The position numbers and the translations under genes are program-made. Source: Bacteroidia bacterium (GTDB lineage Bacteria > Bacteroidota > Bacteroidia > Chitinophagales > UBA2359). From it: a DNA stretch of 64,000 nt. Positions 14,966 through 23,222 of this stretch are shown here, one piece after another. Below the pieces are notes generated by a model, which saw nothing but the letters and a program-made list of their open reading frames with translations, searched no databases and was not told where the DNA came from. Each line of letters starts with the position of its first letter. Position 1 is the stretch's first letter. The stretch spans positions 1 to 64,000 of the forward strand of contig JAUHXA010000009.1 in the NCBI GenBank assembly GCA_030427245.1. The letters are read 5' to 3'.

Positions 14966-16321
14966 TTACGAAAACCGAATCGCCTTTATCGGGTCAATTC
15001 TCGTCACCAAATAAGAAGGCAAAATCAAGGCAAAAATACAAATCACAATCGTTCCCAAGTTCAATCCCGCAATCACAAAAAAGTCGAGCGAAACAGGTGC
15101 AGTTTGGATATAATAAGATTCTTCGGGCAGACTGATGAAGCCAAATTGCAGTTGAAGCAGACACAAGCCGATGCCAATGATATTGCCGATAATCAAGCCC
15201 AAGCCGATGGTAAAAGCTGAATTGTACAAGAATATTTTGCGGATACGCCAATTAGGTGCGCCCAAAGCCTTCAATATGCCAATCATATTCGTGCGCTCCA
15301 AAATGATGATTAACAAAACCGTAATCATATTAATCACTGCCACCAAAGCCATCAAAACCAAAATCACCAAGCGGTTCACATTTTGCAGGGTGAGCCACTC
15401 AAAAATATTGGTTTGTTTCTCCTTAATGGTTCTGGCGGTGAGGGCATTCGGCAACACATTGTAGTGAATGTGTTCCGCCACGCTGTCAATTGCATCCATC
15501 TTTTCGGTATCTGCCCACTCCCAACCAAAGTTTTCATAAAAAAAGTAAAAAATCACCGATTTGAAATAGTCATACACATAAAAGGTAAAACCCGACAAAA
15601 AGGAGTCAATCGGCGTATTTTGTTGTGTGTCCTCCAAAAACACTTCAAAACCGCCCACTTCATCATCTTCCCATCCATTGAGGCGCTGAACGTGTTTGAT
15701 GTCCGTTAACGCAAATTTTTCGTCGTATTCCGACAAACCTGTACTGAAAATCCCCTTGATTTTGAGTTTGCGAATTTTGATGGGTTTTTCTGCAAAATAA
15801 ATATAGAGGTCGTCCCCAACCTTCAATTGCAGCCGCTTTGAAGTAATCTTAGAAATAATCACCTCATCCACCCTTGCCGTATCGTTTAAAGCAAGCGGCT
15901 CGCTTCCTTTTTCCATGTATTGATTGAAAAAATCCCAATCAAAATCCGTATCTAAGCCCTTCAATATCACCCCTTCAATGTCGGTGTCCGTCTTGATAAT
16001 TCCAGGCTTATGGGCATAGACTTGTATGTGGTGAATGTTGGGAAAAGTATCCAAACCTGAAATAAAAGACTGGTCTTTACTAATTGGATTCGTGTCTTCA
16101 AATGAACGGCTGCTATCAAAACTGGCAATGTGAATGTGTCCCCAAAAACCAAAAATTTTGCGGCTGATTTCGTCCTGAAAACCATTGACCAATGCCGTAG
16201 TGATAATCATCACCGCCACGGACAAGGCAACAGCCGTCACTGCAATTTTGGCTATAAAATTGGAGAAGGATTTACTGCCACTAAAAGCGATTCTTTTGGT
16301 AATAAAAAACTCTAAATTCAC
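14966..16321 (-). CDS. LolC/LolE-type ABC transporter permease (FtsX family)
   Basis: The 451-residue protein has one N-terminal helix (about 22-45), a long periplasmic MacB-PCD-like domain (about 50-310) and three C-terminal helices (about 320-345, 365-395, 410-440). The FtsX-type N-M-I-G-I-L-K-A-L-G-A region is present at about 342-352. It fits the lipoprotein-releasing permeases that move lipoproteins from the inner to the outer membrane with a LolD ATPase, but no ATPase gene is next to it. The start follows the Bacteroidota pattern M-N-L-E-F-F-I-T-K-R. It lies 67 bp upstream of kdgK on the same strand. Confidence 0.85.
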   Translation of the reverse strand: MNLEFFITKRIAFSGSKSFSNFIAKIAVTAVALSVAVMIITTALVNGFQDEISRKIFGFWGHIHIASFDSSRSFEDTNPISKDQSFISGLDTFPNIHHIQVYAHKPGIIKTDTDIEGVILKGLDTDFDWDFFNQYMEKGSEPLALNDTARVDEVIISKITSKRLQLKVGDDLYIYFAEKPIKIRKLKIKGIFSTGLSEYDEKFALTDIKHVQRLNGWEDDEVGGFEVFLEDTQQNTPIDSFLSGFTFYVYDYFKSVIFYFFYENFGWEWADTEKMDAIDSVAEHIHYNVLPNALTARTIKEKQTNIFEWLTLQNVNRLVILVLMALVAVINMITVLLIIILERTNMIGILKALGAPNWRIRKIFLYNSAFTIGLGLIIGNIIGIGLCLLQLQFGFISLPEESYYIQTAPVSLDFFVIAGLNLGTIVICIFALILPSYLVTRIDPIKAIRFS

Positions 16322-16708
16322 TTCAACGTTTTAATTTAAAAATGAAGATGTTACTTTTGTTCGTCAATAACATCTAAATAATTGTATTGCTGTACTGTTA
16401 TATTGCTAAATTGTCGTATTGTTTTATGGTTGTATGGCTAAATTGTTAGATTGTACTATTCAATTGTCGAATGATTAAGGTTTCGGCAGGCTCTAACAGA
16501 GTTGGTGATTAGTTATTTATACGTTTTCTACAAATATTTTACTCCTACGGAGTGAGTTCAACGATACAGACATTTGCTTTTTGCAGTACCAACAATACAA
16601 TCATACAACAATTCGGCAATGAAACAATTCAACCGTATAACTATACAGCAATTCAACAATGAAACAATTGAACCATAAAACAATCCAACCATTTAATTCA
16701 TCAAAAGT
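16322..16708. repeat. Intergenic region with degenerate inverted oligonucleotide arrays
   Basis: The left part (about 16380-16475) is full of ATTGT-type words such as ATTGTTAGATTG and GTTTTATGGTTGTATGG. The right part (about 16580-16692) is full of the complementary words CAATTCAACAAT, ACAACAATTC and CCATAAAACAAT. Together they form an imperfect inverted repeat with a central spacer holding ACTCCTACGGAGT. No gene or clear promoter was recognised. The region separates the divergent permease and NamZ-like genes. Confidence 0.55.
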
Positions 16709-18103
16709 ATGAAAAAACTTGCTGTAATAGGCTTTATTATGATTATGGTTTTTGCATGTACCCCAAGAAATAGGGTGCAGAAATCACCTATTGAAACGCC
16801 AACAACGGTTCGTACCGATATACCTATGGGTGAAAAACCCAAAAAATTTATCCCCAAACCTCCTTCCGAAACGGTGGAAACGCCTACTTCAAAGCCTGAA
16901 AAAACCGAAATTCCCGAAATGGTGTCGCCTCCAGAACGTCCTACACCTCCCATCATCACTTCTCCAACTGCCCCTCCCAAAGCTGCAAGACTGCAAATGG
17001 GGGCAGAAAAGATGAATCAATACCTTCCGATTTTGAGCGGTGCAAGGGTGGCATTGGTGGTCAACCAAACTTCCATGATTGGCAGTCGACATTTGGTAGA
17101 TGCACTGTTGGCGCAAGGGGTTTCGGTCAAAAAAGTGTTTGCGCCCGAACATGGATTTAGAGGAACGGCAGATGCGGGGGAACAAATCAGCAATTCGAGA
17201 GATGTTCGGACAGGATTGCCCGTGATTTCACTCTACGGCAATTCCAAAAAACCTTCTCCTGAACATTTGGCGGGCATTGACTTGGTGATTTTTGATATTC
17301 AAGACGTTGGAGCAAGGTTTTATACTTACATTTCGACGATGCACTATGTAATGGAAGCATGTGCTGAAAATGGCAAAAAAATGGTGGTCTTAGACCGTCC
17401 AAATCCGAATGGTCATTATGTGGATGGGCCTGTTTTGGAGTCTTCCCAACAGTCTTTTGTGGGAATGCACCCGATTCCCGTAGTGCATGGCATGACCGTT
17501 GGCGAATTGGCGAGAATGATAAACAGTGAAGGGTGGTTGAAAAATGGAGTGCGCTGCGATTTGACGGTGATTCCCTGCGATGCCTATTCACACCGAACGA
17601 TTTACAATCTACCCATCAAACCTTCTCCAAATTTGCCGAACAGCCGCTCGATTTACCTCTACCCTTCCTTGTGCTTTTTTGAAGGCACGGCTATCAGCGT
17701 AGGGCGTGGGACAGACAAGCAGTTTCAGGTGATTGGCGCACCTCAATTGCCTCGTCAAAAAATGCCTTTTCAATTTACTCCTGTCAGCAAAGAGGGGGCA
17801 AAATATCCAAAACACGAAAACAAAACTTGCTATGGTTTTGACCTTTCCTTGATGCGCTTGGAGGCGTTTTATGGTCAGCAGCAAATCGAATTGAAGTGGT
17901 TGATTCAAGCCTATCAAGACTTTCCCAACAAATCCGAGTTTTTCAACAAAAACAACTTTTTCGACAAATTAGCGGGTACTTCTCGCCTTCGCCAACAAAT
18001 CATTGCTGGTACACCTGAATACAAAATTCGTGAAAGTTGGGAACCTGCTTTGAGTCAGTTTAAGGAAAAGCGTAAGCGGTATTTGTTGTATGCGGACTTT
18101 TAA
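16709..18103 (+). CDS. DUF1343/NamZ-like exo-beta-N-acetylmuramidase, lipoprotein
   Basis: The 464-residue protein has a lipoprotein signal (M-I-M-V-F-A-C, lipobox Cys17) and a Pro/Thr-rich linker to about residue 88. The DUF1343 domain that follows shows V-V-N-Q-T-S, A-P-E-H-G-F-R-G, V-I-F-D-I-Q-D-V-G-A-R-F-Y-T-Y, L-D-R-P-N-P-N-G and F-F-E-G-T-A-I-S-V-G-R-G-T. Characterised members (NamZ) remove terminal MurNAc from peptidoglycan fragments during cell-wall recycling. Here the lipid anchor places the enzyme in the periplasm, probably on a membrane. No other muropeptide-recycling gene is adjacent. Confidence 0.88.
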   Translation: MKKLAVIGFIMIMVFACTPRNRVQKSPIETPTTVRTDIPMGEKPKKFIPKPPSETVETPTSKPEKTEIPEMVSPPERPTPPIITSPTAPPKAARLQMGAEKMNQYLPILSGARVALVVNQTSMIGSRHLVDALLAQGVSVKKVFAPEHGFRGTADAGEQISNSRDVRTGLPVISLYGNSKKPSPEHLAGIDLVIFDIQDVGARFYTYISTMHYVMEACAENGKKMVVLDRPNPNGHYVDGPVLESSQQSFVGMHPIPVVHGMTVGELARMINSEGWLKNGVRCDLTVIPCDAYSHRTIYNLPIKPSPNLPNSRSIYLYPSLCFFEGTAISVGRGTDKQFQVIGAPQLPRQKMPFQFTPVSKEGAKYPKHENKTCYGFDLSLMRLEAFYGQQQIELKWLIQAYQDFPNKSEFFNKNNFFDKLAGTSRLRQQIIAGTPEYKIRESWEPALSQFKEKRKRYLLYADF

Positions 18104-18195
18104 ATCACTGATTTTCGCTGATATTTGGATGAACGCTGATTATTGGTTTGAAATTTTCCTGTTGATTATTGACCTGAACTTTAAGTTTTTGAAAT

Positions 18196-18825
18196 ATGAA
18201 AATAACCCTTATCTCCGATACACATGGCAAACACCATAGCCCCAAACTACAAGTACCAGATAGCGAAATAATTGTCCATGCAGGTGATTTTACTTCAATG
18301 GGAACATTGGAGCAGGTCATTGATTTTTTGAAATGGTACAGCGAATTGCCGCATCCCTACAAAGTTTTGATTGGCGGCAATCACGACTTTCTATTGGAAA
18401 AAAATGCTCTTCTTTTCAAGTCCCTCTTGCCCGACAACATCATTTACCTCGAAAACGAATCCGTTGAGATTGAAGGCATCAAAATTTGGGGTTCACCCAT
18501 CACACCGTGGTTTTACGATTGGGCCTTCAACCGAGAACGTGGTGAAGATATTCGACGCTACTGGGAACAGATTCCCGATGATGTGGATATTTTGGTAACA
18601 CATGGACCACCTTATGGACATGGGGACAAAACACTGAGGGGTGAATTGGTGGGTTGTGAAGATTTGTTGGAGTTTGTATTGAAAATCAAACCCAAATACC
18701 ACGTTTTTGGACACATTCACGAAGCCTATGGCATCACCCAAAACGAATCCACAACTTTTATCAATGCGAGTTGTTTGAACCTGAACTATCAAATGGTCAA
18801 TGACCCTGTTTGTATTGAATTTTAG
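18196..18825 (+). CDS. Metallophosphatase domain-containing protein (calcineurin-like)
   Basis: The 209-residue cytosolic protein carries the complete metallophosphoesterase motif set: S-D-T-H-G (8-11), H-A-G-D-F-T (about 29-34), G-G-N-H-D-F (about 60-65), T-H-G-P-P and G-H-I-H-E. These bind two metal ions. It resembles the MPPED1/MPPED2 group of phosphodiesterases. The natural substrate is unknown. It starts 92 bp after the NamZ-like gene on the same strand and may be co-transcribed. Confidence 0.88.
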   Translation: MKITLISDTHGKHHSPKLQVPDSEIIVHAGDFTSMGTLEQVIDFLKWYSELPHPYKVLIGGNHDFLLEKNALLFKSLLPDNIIYLENESVEIEGIKIWGSPITPWFYDWAFNRERGEDIRRYWEQIPDDVDILVTHGPPYGHGDKTLRGELVGCEDLLEFVLKIKPKYHVFGHIHEAYGITQNESTTFINASCLNLNYQMVNDPVCIEF

Positions 18826-18943
18826 GCTTAACTTTGTATTACAAAAGAAAATCAAGGGGCTTTTCAAATGGAATTTTAAGTTTGACCAATTTTTATCATC
18901 TGGTTTTCGTTTTTGTAAATCATTTGAGCAGGAAAACGTTTAG

Positions 18944-19122
18944 TACACTGTAATGGAAATTTCGTAATATTATTCTATGACAAAATTCGTGCATTTACAT
19001 CTCCCTAAGTCCCCCTTCAAAGGGGGAGTTTCCTCACTATCAGTGTATTCCCCCTTTGAAGGGGGGCAGGGGGATGTTGCGCCAGTTTTGTCACATTGTC
19101 AAAAAACTTCCGTTACACTGTA
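18944..19122. mobile_element. MITE-like inverted-repeat element with TA borders
   Basis: TACACTGTAATGGAA (18944-18958) and TTCCGTTACACTGTA (19108-19122) form terminal inverted repeats matching at 13 of 15 positions. The similarity continues inward as GACAAAATTCG... and its inverted counterpart. The centre holds two facing copies of a CCCCCTTCAAAGGGGGA-type palindrome. Both ends abut TA, as expected for insertion by IS630/Tc1-mariner-type transposases. There is no coding capacity. It sits in the otherwise empty 472 bp between the metallophosphatase and ubiE genes. Confidence 0.6.
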
Positions 19123-19214
19123 TTTAATATCCTAAGCTGGCAAAGCCAGTTCCATAAAATTCAAACTCAAGTATCAAATTCAAAACTGCACTTGATGTTG
19201 GGTAAGAAAATTTA

Positions 19215-19241
19215 AAGTCTTGCCAAAAAAGCGCAAGACTT
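19215..19241. other. Perfect 9-bp hairpin in the ubiE leader
   Basis: AAGTCTTGC (19215-19223) pairs with GCAAGACTT (19233-19241) over a 9-nt loop, about 57 bp upstream of the ubiE start. No T-run follows, so a simple terminator is unlikely. It could be a leader structure or an operator. A smaller CTGGC/GCCAG hairpin lies near 19137-19150. Confidence 0.35.
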
Positions 19242-19297
19242 CAGTGCTGAATAACTAAGCCACAAGATTTTTTCAAAATGACAAAAAGAGTGTTTCC

Positions 19298-20041
19298 ATG
19301 AACGAAAAAACCGATTCACAAAAAGTTGTTCCCTATAAAGATTCCGAATTGAGTAAGAAAAAGCAGGTTGCCAAGATGTTTGACAACATTGCGCCTCGCT
19401 ACGATTTTCTGAATCATCTACTTTCTCTCAACGTTGACCACTATTGGCGTTGGAGAATGATTAATCGATTGAAAGGTATTCAGCCCAAAAAGATATTGGA
19501 TGTCGCTACGGGTACGGGTGATGTAGCGATTGCAGCCATGCGATTGAAGCCCACAGAGGTTGTCGGTGTGGACATTTCGGCGGAAATGTTGGAGGTCGGA
19601 AAGGGTAAAATGAAGAAGAAGAAATTGGATAAAATCGTCACGATGCAGTTGGGGGATGCAGAAAATTTGGAGTTCGCAGACAATAGCTTTGACGCAATAA
19701 CCGTTGCTTTTGGTGTAAGAAATTTCGAACACCTCCAAAAAGGCATCAAGGAACTCAACAGAGTATTGAAGCCCAACGGCAAATTGGTCGTATTGGAGTT
19801 TTCCAAACCTAAAGCATTTCCTATCAAGCAGTTTTACAATTTTTATTTCAAGTACATTTTACCATTGGTCGGACGCTTTTTTTCGAGTGATGCAAGTGCC
19901 TATACTTACTTGCCCGCATCGGTTCAAGCGTTTCCCGAAGGTGGTGAATTCATCAACATTTTATCACAATCAGGTTTTAAATCAACAAAATGGATACCCC
20001 TAACTTTTGGAATATCCTCGATTTACGAAGGAACAAAATAA
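19298..20041 (+). CDS. ubiE: Demethylmenaquinone methyltransferase UbiE/MenG
   Basis: The 247-residue SAM-dependent methyltransferase has N-terminal V-A-K-M-F-D-N-I-A-P-R-Y-D-F-L-N-H, motif I L-D-V-A-T-G-T-G-D-V-A (about 67-77), V-G-V-D-I-S-A-E-M-L, and the UbiE signatures A-F-G-V-R-N-F and L-E-F-S-K-P. It catalyses the last step of menaquinone synthesis, C-methylation of demethylmenaquinone; menaquinone is the usual quinone in this phylum, so menG would be an equally good symbol. The porT-like gene follows 8 bp later, a conserved gene order in Bacteroidota. Confidence 0.95.
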   Translation: MNEKTDSQKVVPYKDSELSKKKQVAKMFDNIAPRYDFLNHLLSLNVDHYWRWRMINRLKGIQPKKILDVATGTGDVAIAAMRLKPTEVVGVDISAEMLEVGKGKMKKKKLDKIVTMQLGDAENLEFADNSFDAITVAFGVRNFEHLQKGIKELNRVLKPNGKLVVLEFSKPKAFPIKQFYNFYFKYILPLVGRFFSSDASAYTYLPASVQAFPEGGEFINILSQSGFKSTKWIPLTFGISSIYEGTK

Positions 20042-20049
20042 ATAATTCA

Positions 20050-20808
20050 ATGCTGCTTACAAATTCAAGAGAAAACTCCAGTTCAAGTTCAATCTCAAAG
20101 TTCAAAACGCATGTAGGTTATTGCTTTGCGTTTGTATCGCTTATACTCTTTACTTCAAATTTTGCTCAGGCTCAACTAAATATGCCCGACCACGAAAACA
20201 AACAAGTGCATTTTGGAATTGCAGTGGGCTTAAATTGGAGTAACTTCAAAATCACGCATTCCGAAGATTTTATTAATCACGATACGATTCGAGTCGTAGA
20301 ATCTCCTCGTTCTCCAGGCTTCAATGTGGGCATTATTTCGGACTTGCATTTGGGCAAACGTGCCGACTTGAGGTTCATTCCTACTTTGATTTTCATGGAA
20401 AAAGATTTGATTTACGATGAGCAGTTTACCAATGAAATACGGGAAACTCCTCAAACTATTGAGTCCATTACTCTGAGCTTTCCGCTTTATTTCAAATACA
20501 AATCTGACCGTTTCTTCAATAATTTCCGCTTCTATGTTTTGGGTGGAGTACGATTTGATTGGGATTTGGGTTCCAACTCCAAAGCTCGTAAAGCTTTTGA
20601 CATCATCAAGTTGGATAGATATGATGCGGCGGTGGAGTATGGTTTCGGTTTGGAATTTTATTTCCCCTTGTTCATCTTTTCGCCCGAAATCAAATTCAAT
20701 CACGGATTTCCGAACATTCACGTACCAACGGACGGACTTCGCTACTCCAATGTATTGCAGAAATTGCAGTCTAAAGGAGTGACCTTGACATTGCAGTTTG
20801 AGGGCTAA
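20050..20808 (+). CDS. porT: PorT-like outer-membrane beta-barrel protein (T9SS component)
   Basis: From ATG 20050 the product has 252 residues. An in-frame ATG at 19990 would overlap ubiE and add a hydrophilic tail before the signal, so it is rejected. The signal peptide's hydrophobic core is at about 25-40 (F-A-F-V-S-L-I-L-F ... A-Q-A). The mature part is an eight-stranded-type barrel with G-I-A-V-G-L-N-W-S-N-F, Y-V-L-G-G-V-R-F-D-W-D and E-I-K-F-N-H-G-F. Position directly behind ubiE and the overall pattern fit PorT, required for type IX secretion in Porphyromonas and Flavobacterium. This fits the many T9SS cargo genes around it. Other PorT-family barrels exist, so the orthology is likely but not proven. 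Confidence 0.78.
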   Translation: MLLTNSRENSSSSSISKFKTHVGYCFAFVSLILFTSNFAQAQLNMPDHENKQVHFGIAVGLNWSNFKITHSEDFINHDTIRVVESPRSPGFNVGIISDLHLGKRADLRFIPTLIFMEKDLIYDEQFTNEIRETPQTIESITLSFPLYFKYKSDRFFNNFRFYVLGGVRFDWDLGSNSKARKAFDIIKLDRYDAAVEYGFGLEFYFPLFIFSPEIKFNHGFPNIHVPTDGLRYSNVLQKLQSKGVTLTLQFEG

Positions 20809-20845
20809 GAATAATGTGAATTTAAGTTACAAATTCAAAAACCAA

Positions 20846-22309
20846 ATGGAAAGAAAAACATATCGACTTTGGCAGCCTGTCATTTTTCATGACTACTGGC
20901 AAAATTGTGATACTTCCATTTTGGATGATATTTCAGCAGCTTGGTTTGCCAGGAGGGCGAGTCTTCAATCCAACTCACAAGAATACAGCGATTTTTTGAA
21001 TCAACTCAAAAGAGAACATGCCATCGAAACGGGTGTAATAGAACGACTGTATGATTTGAAGAAAGGCATCACCGAAACGTTTATCAAAGAAGGTTTTGTT
21101 CAATCTTATCTGAGTCACGGTGATACGGATATTTCCAAAGAGCAATTGATGAAACATCTGCAAGACCATCTGGATGCAGTGAATTTCATTTTTGATATTG
21201 TCAAAGAAAATCGTCCTCTCAGCACAAGTTTTATCAAGGAACTTCATCACCTCACAACTCAACACCAAGATTTTGCTACAGGTCGCAATCAATTTGGCGA
21301 AAAGATAGACATTCCACTATTAAAGGGTACTTACAAGCTTCGGGAAAACAATCCAACGGGTAAAGACGGTGCGGTTATTCGTTATTGTCCTCCTGAGCAA
21401 GTTGCTTCTGAAATGGACAACTTGGTGAGTATTTACAATGCATTGGTAGAAAGAGGCGCATCGCCACTTATTATTGCAACTTGGTTTCACCATGCGTTTA
21501 CCACTATTCACCCTTTTCAAGACGGCAATGGAAGAGTCGCACGATTACTTACCAGCTTGATTTTCATAAAGTTTGGTTATTTCCCATTTACGGTCTTGCG
21601 AGAAGAAGCCAAAGTGAAGTACATTGAAGCATTGGAGGAAGCGGACAAAGGAAAACCTCAACGACTGGTGAATTATTTTGCAGAAGTTCAGAAACGCAAT
21701 ATTCAGAAAGCGTTGAATTTGAAGGAAGTTTCAAGTACTTCTTTAGCCGAAATGCAAAAACTTTTTGCAGAAAGAATTGACCATTTGAAGCAAGAAAAAG
21801 AAGAGCAGAAACTAAAATTAGAAACGTACCGACAAGCTACGTTTGATTTCTGTTTTGAAGTGTTGGGTCGCCTAAAGCAGAATTTAGAGGCACAAATCAA
21901 TGGCAATGCTCAAATTTCCATTTATTCCTCATCCTTCAATGAACCAACTACACCTTCTTACTTTCACCAAGAAATCAGTGCCTACGCCCAAAAATATAGC
22001 TATTACTTCAATGGCACACTCCCTCAAGCATGGCTTGCTTACAAAATAAAACTATCACAAAGTAAAGAATATCAACTTGCTATTCATATTCACCACTATG
22101 GTTATGGAACAAGCACATTGGCTATTGGAGCTTTGTTAGAATTTGAAGGAAAAGACATCAGCGGCTTAGATTTCAAGACTGTTCCTTTGACCATTCCTCC
22201 TCATGTTATAGCTATTGACGATAATCTAATAAACAAACAGAAAAACATTGAAGTATTTCTCGAAAATGCTCTTGCAACTGCTTTGGCACAGATTATCAGC
22301 GAGATTTAA
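20846..22309 (+). CDS. Fic family protein (probable AMP transferase)
   Basis: The start at 20846 (M-E-R-K-T-Y-R-L-W) is preferred over 20798, which overlaps porT; this gives 487 residues. The Fic motif H-P-F-Q-D-G-N-G-R is complete at 222-230 with catalytic His222, so AMPylation or a related transfer is possible. An N-terminal helix contains E-T-G-V-I-E-R (61-67), matching the (S/T)xxxE inhibitory motif that blocks ATP binding in regulated Fic enzymes. Residues 285-335 are a charged coiled coil and the C-terminal 150 residues are unassigned. The gene is 37 bp downstream of porT and converges on an FRG gene, with the two stops overlapping. The target is unknown. Confidence 0.88.
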   Translation: MERKTYRLWQPVIFHDYWQNCDTSILDDISAAWFARRASLQSNSQEYSDFLNQLKREHAIETGVIERLYDLKKGITETFIKEGFVQSYLSHGDTDISKEQLMKHLQDHLDAVNFIFDIVKENRPLSTSFIKELHHLTTQHQDFATGRNQFGEKIDIPLLKGTYKLRENNPTGKDGAVIRYCPPEQVASEMDNLVSIYNALVERGASPLIIATWFHHAFTTIHPFQDGNGRVARLLTSLIFIKFGYFPFTVLREEAKVKYIEALEEADKGKPQRLVNYFAEVQKRNIQKALNLKEVSSTSLAEMQKLFAERIDHLKQEKEEQKLKLETYRQATFDFCFEVLGRLKQNLEAQINGNAQISIYSSSFNEPTTPSYFHQEISAYAQKYSYYFNGTLPQAWLAYKIKLSQSKEYQLAIHIHHYGYGTSTLAIGALLEFEGKDISGLDFKTVPLTIPPHVIAIDDNLINKQKNIEVFLENALATALAQIISEI

Positions 22310-23103
22310 GAAGAATTTTTAGGCGTATAATGCCTTCTCAACCAAACACTTAATCCGTCCAAACCAGGAAACAAAACCCTTTCGGTGATATTGGCTTGGT
22401 CCAGCTTGTCTCTGATTTCCCATTTCAGTCTGGCAGGAATGATGATTTTGAAGTAGAGTTCGGGATACAAATCCAGCCAAGTATTGAGCAAATAGGTTGA
22501 ATCGGATAAGAGCGAAAACAGTGCGTATTGATTGACAATGCGTTCGTCCAAAGAAGGAGGTTCTAAGAATGCCAAAAAAGGTGTTTTTTGGAGGCTGTCA
22601 AATTCGTGTAAGGTATGACAGGCATCTTCAAGGATTTCGGCGGTAAAGATATTGGAGCCTTCTTCAATGAGTGCATACTTCAATTTGTTGGGCAAATAAT
22701 CCTTGACTTTCACATAGTTAACTGCCCAAATCACCCCATCCCTATCGTATTCGTCAATATTGGCAGTCATAAAATGCAGCGCTACATAAGGCGAATAGGT
22801 CCAATCCAATAAGCGGGTCGGCAATCCATAATGCTGTGCAACTGCCAGCCAATTCCATATCGAACCGCTTGCCGAAATTTTGTCTCTTCTTGCATATTTG
22901 CGGAAGTTTCGGAGTAAATGACGCTCCAATGCATCATAACTTCCTCCCAATCGCATCAAACTTGTTTTGAGGCTATAAGTCGCATCGGGCAACCCACGAT
23001 ACACATAGGGCGAGCGAAAACGCCCCAACCTTTCGTCCCAAGAGTTGTGAAATAGTTTTTCTTGAAGTACGACCCAACTATCCACCTCTATTGCATTGTC
23101 CAT
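22306..23103 (-). CDS. FRG domain-containing protein
   Basis: The 265-residue protein shows the FRG domain signatures: Y-V-Y-R-G-L (Arg36-Gly37, Tyr in place of Phe), A-Q-H-Y-G-L-P-T-R-L-L-D-W-T (about 88-101), A-L-H-F, and the later F-L-E-P-P ... R-I-V-N-Q-Y-A-L-F. The conserved Arg, His and Gln residues suggest an enzymatic pocket, but I know of no established activity. FRG proteins are frequent in accessory and defence-type gene neighbourhoods. Its stop codon overlaps that of the Fic gene (22306-22309), tail to tail. There is no signal peptide, so it is cytosolic. Confidence 0.85.
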   Translation of the reverse strand: MDNAIEVDSWVVLQEKLFHNSWDERLGRFRSPYVYRGLPDATYSLKTSLMRLGGSYDALERHLLRNFRKYARRDKISASGSIWNWLAVAQHYGLPTRLLDWTYSPYVALHFMTANIDEYDRDGVIWAVNYVKVKDYLPNKLKYALIEEGSNIFTAEILEDACHTLHEFDSLQKTPFLAFLEPPSLDERIVNQYALFSLLSDSTYLLNTWLDLYPELYFKIIIPARLKWEIRDKLDQANITERVLFPGLDGLSVWLRRHYTPKNSS

Positions 23104-23222
23104 AGATTCATTATTGTAGTTTTCTCAATACAAAATTTTCAGTATCAATTGTTTTAAAAATACATTTTTTACCCTAACTTAGCTAACACAATTTTATAAT
23201 CACCAAAATTTCACCAAAAACC

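Noticed and set aside
19990-20049. Alternative porT start overlapping ubiE
   Set aside because: The added 20 residues are ubiE codons read in another frame, and the ATG at 20050 gives a more normal signal peptide.
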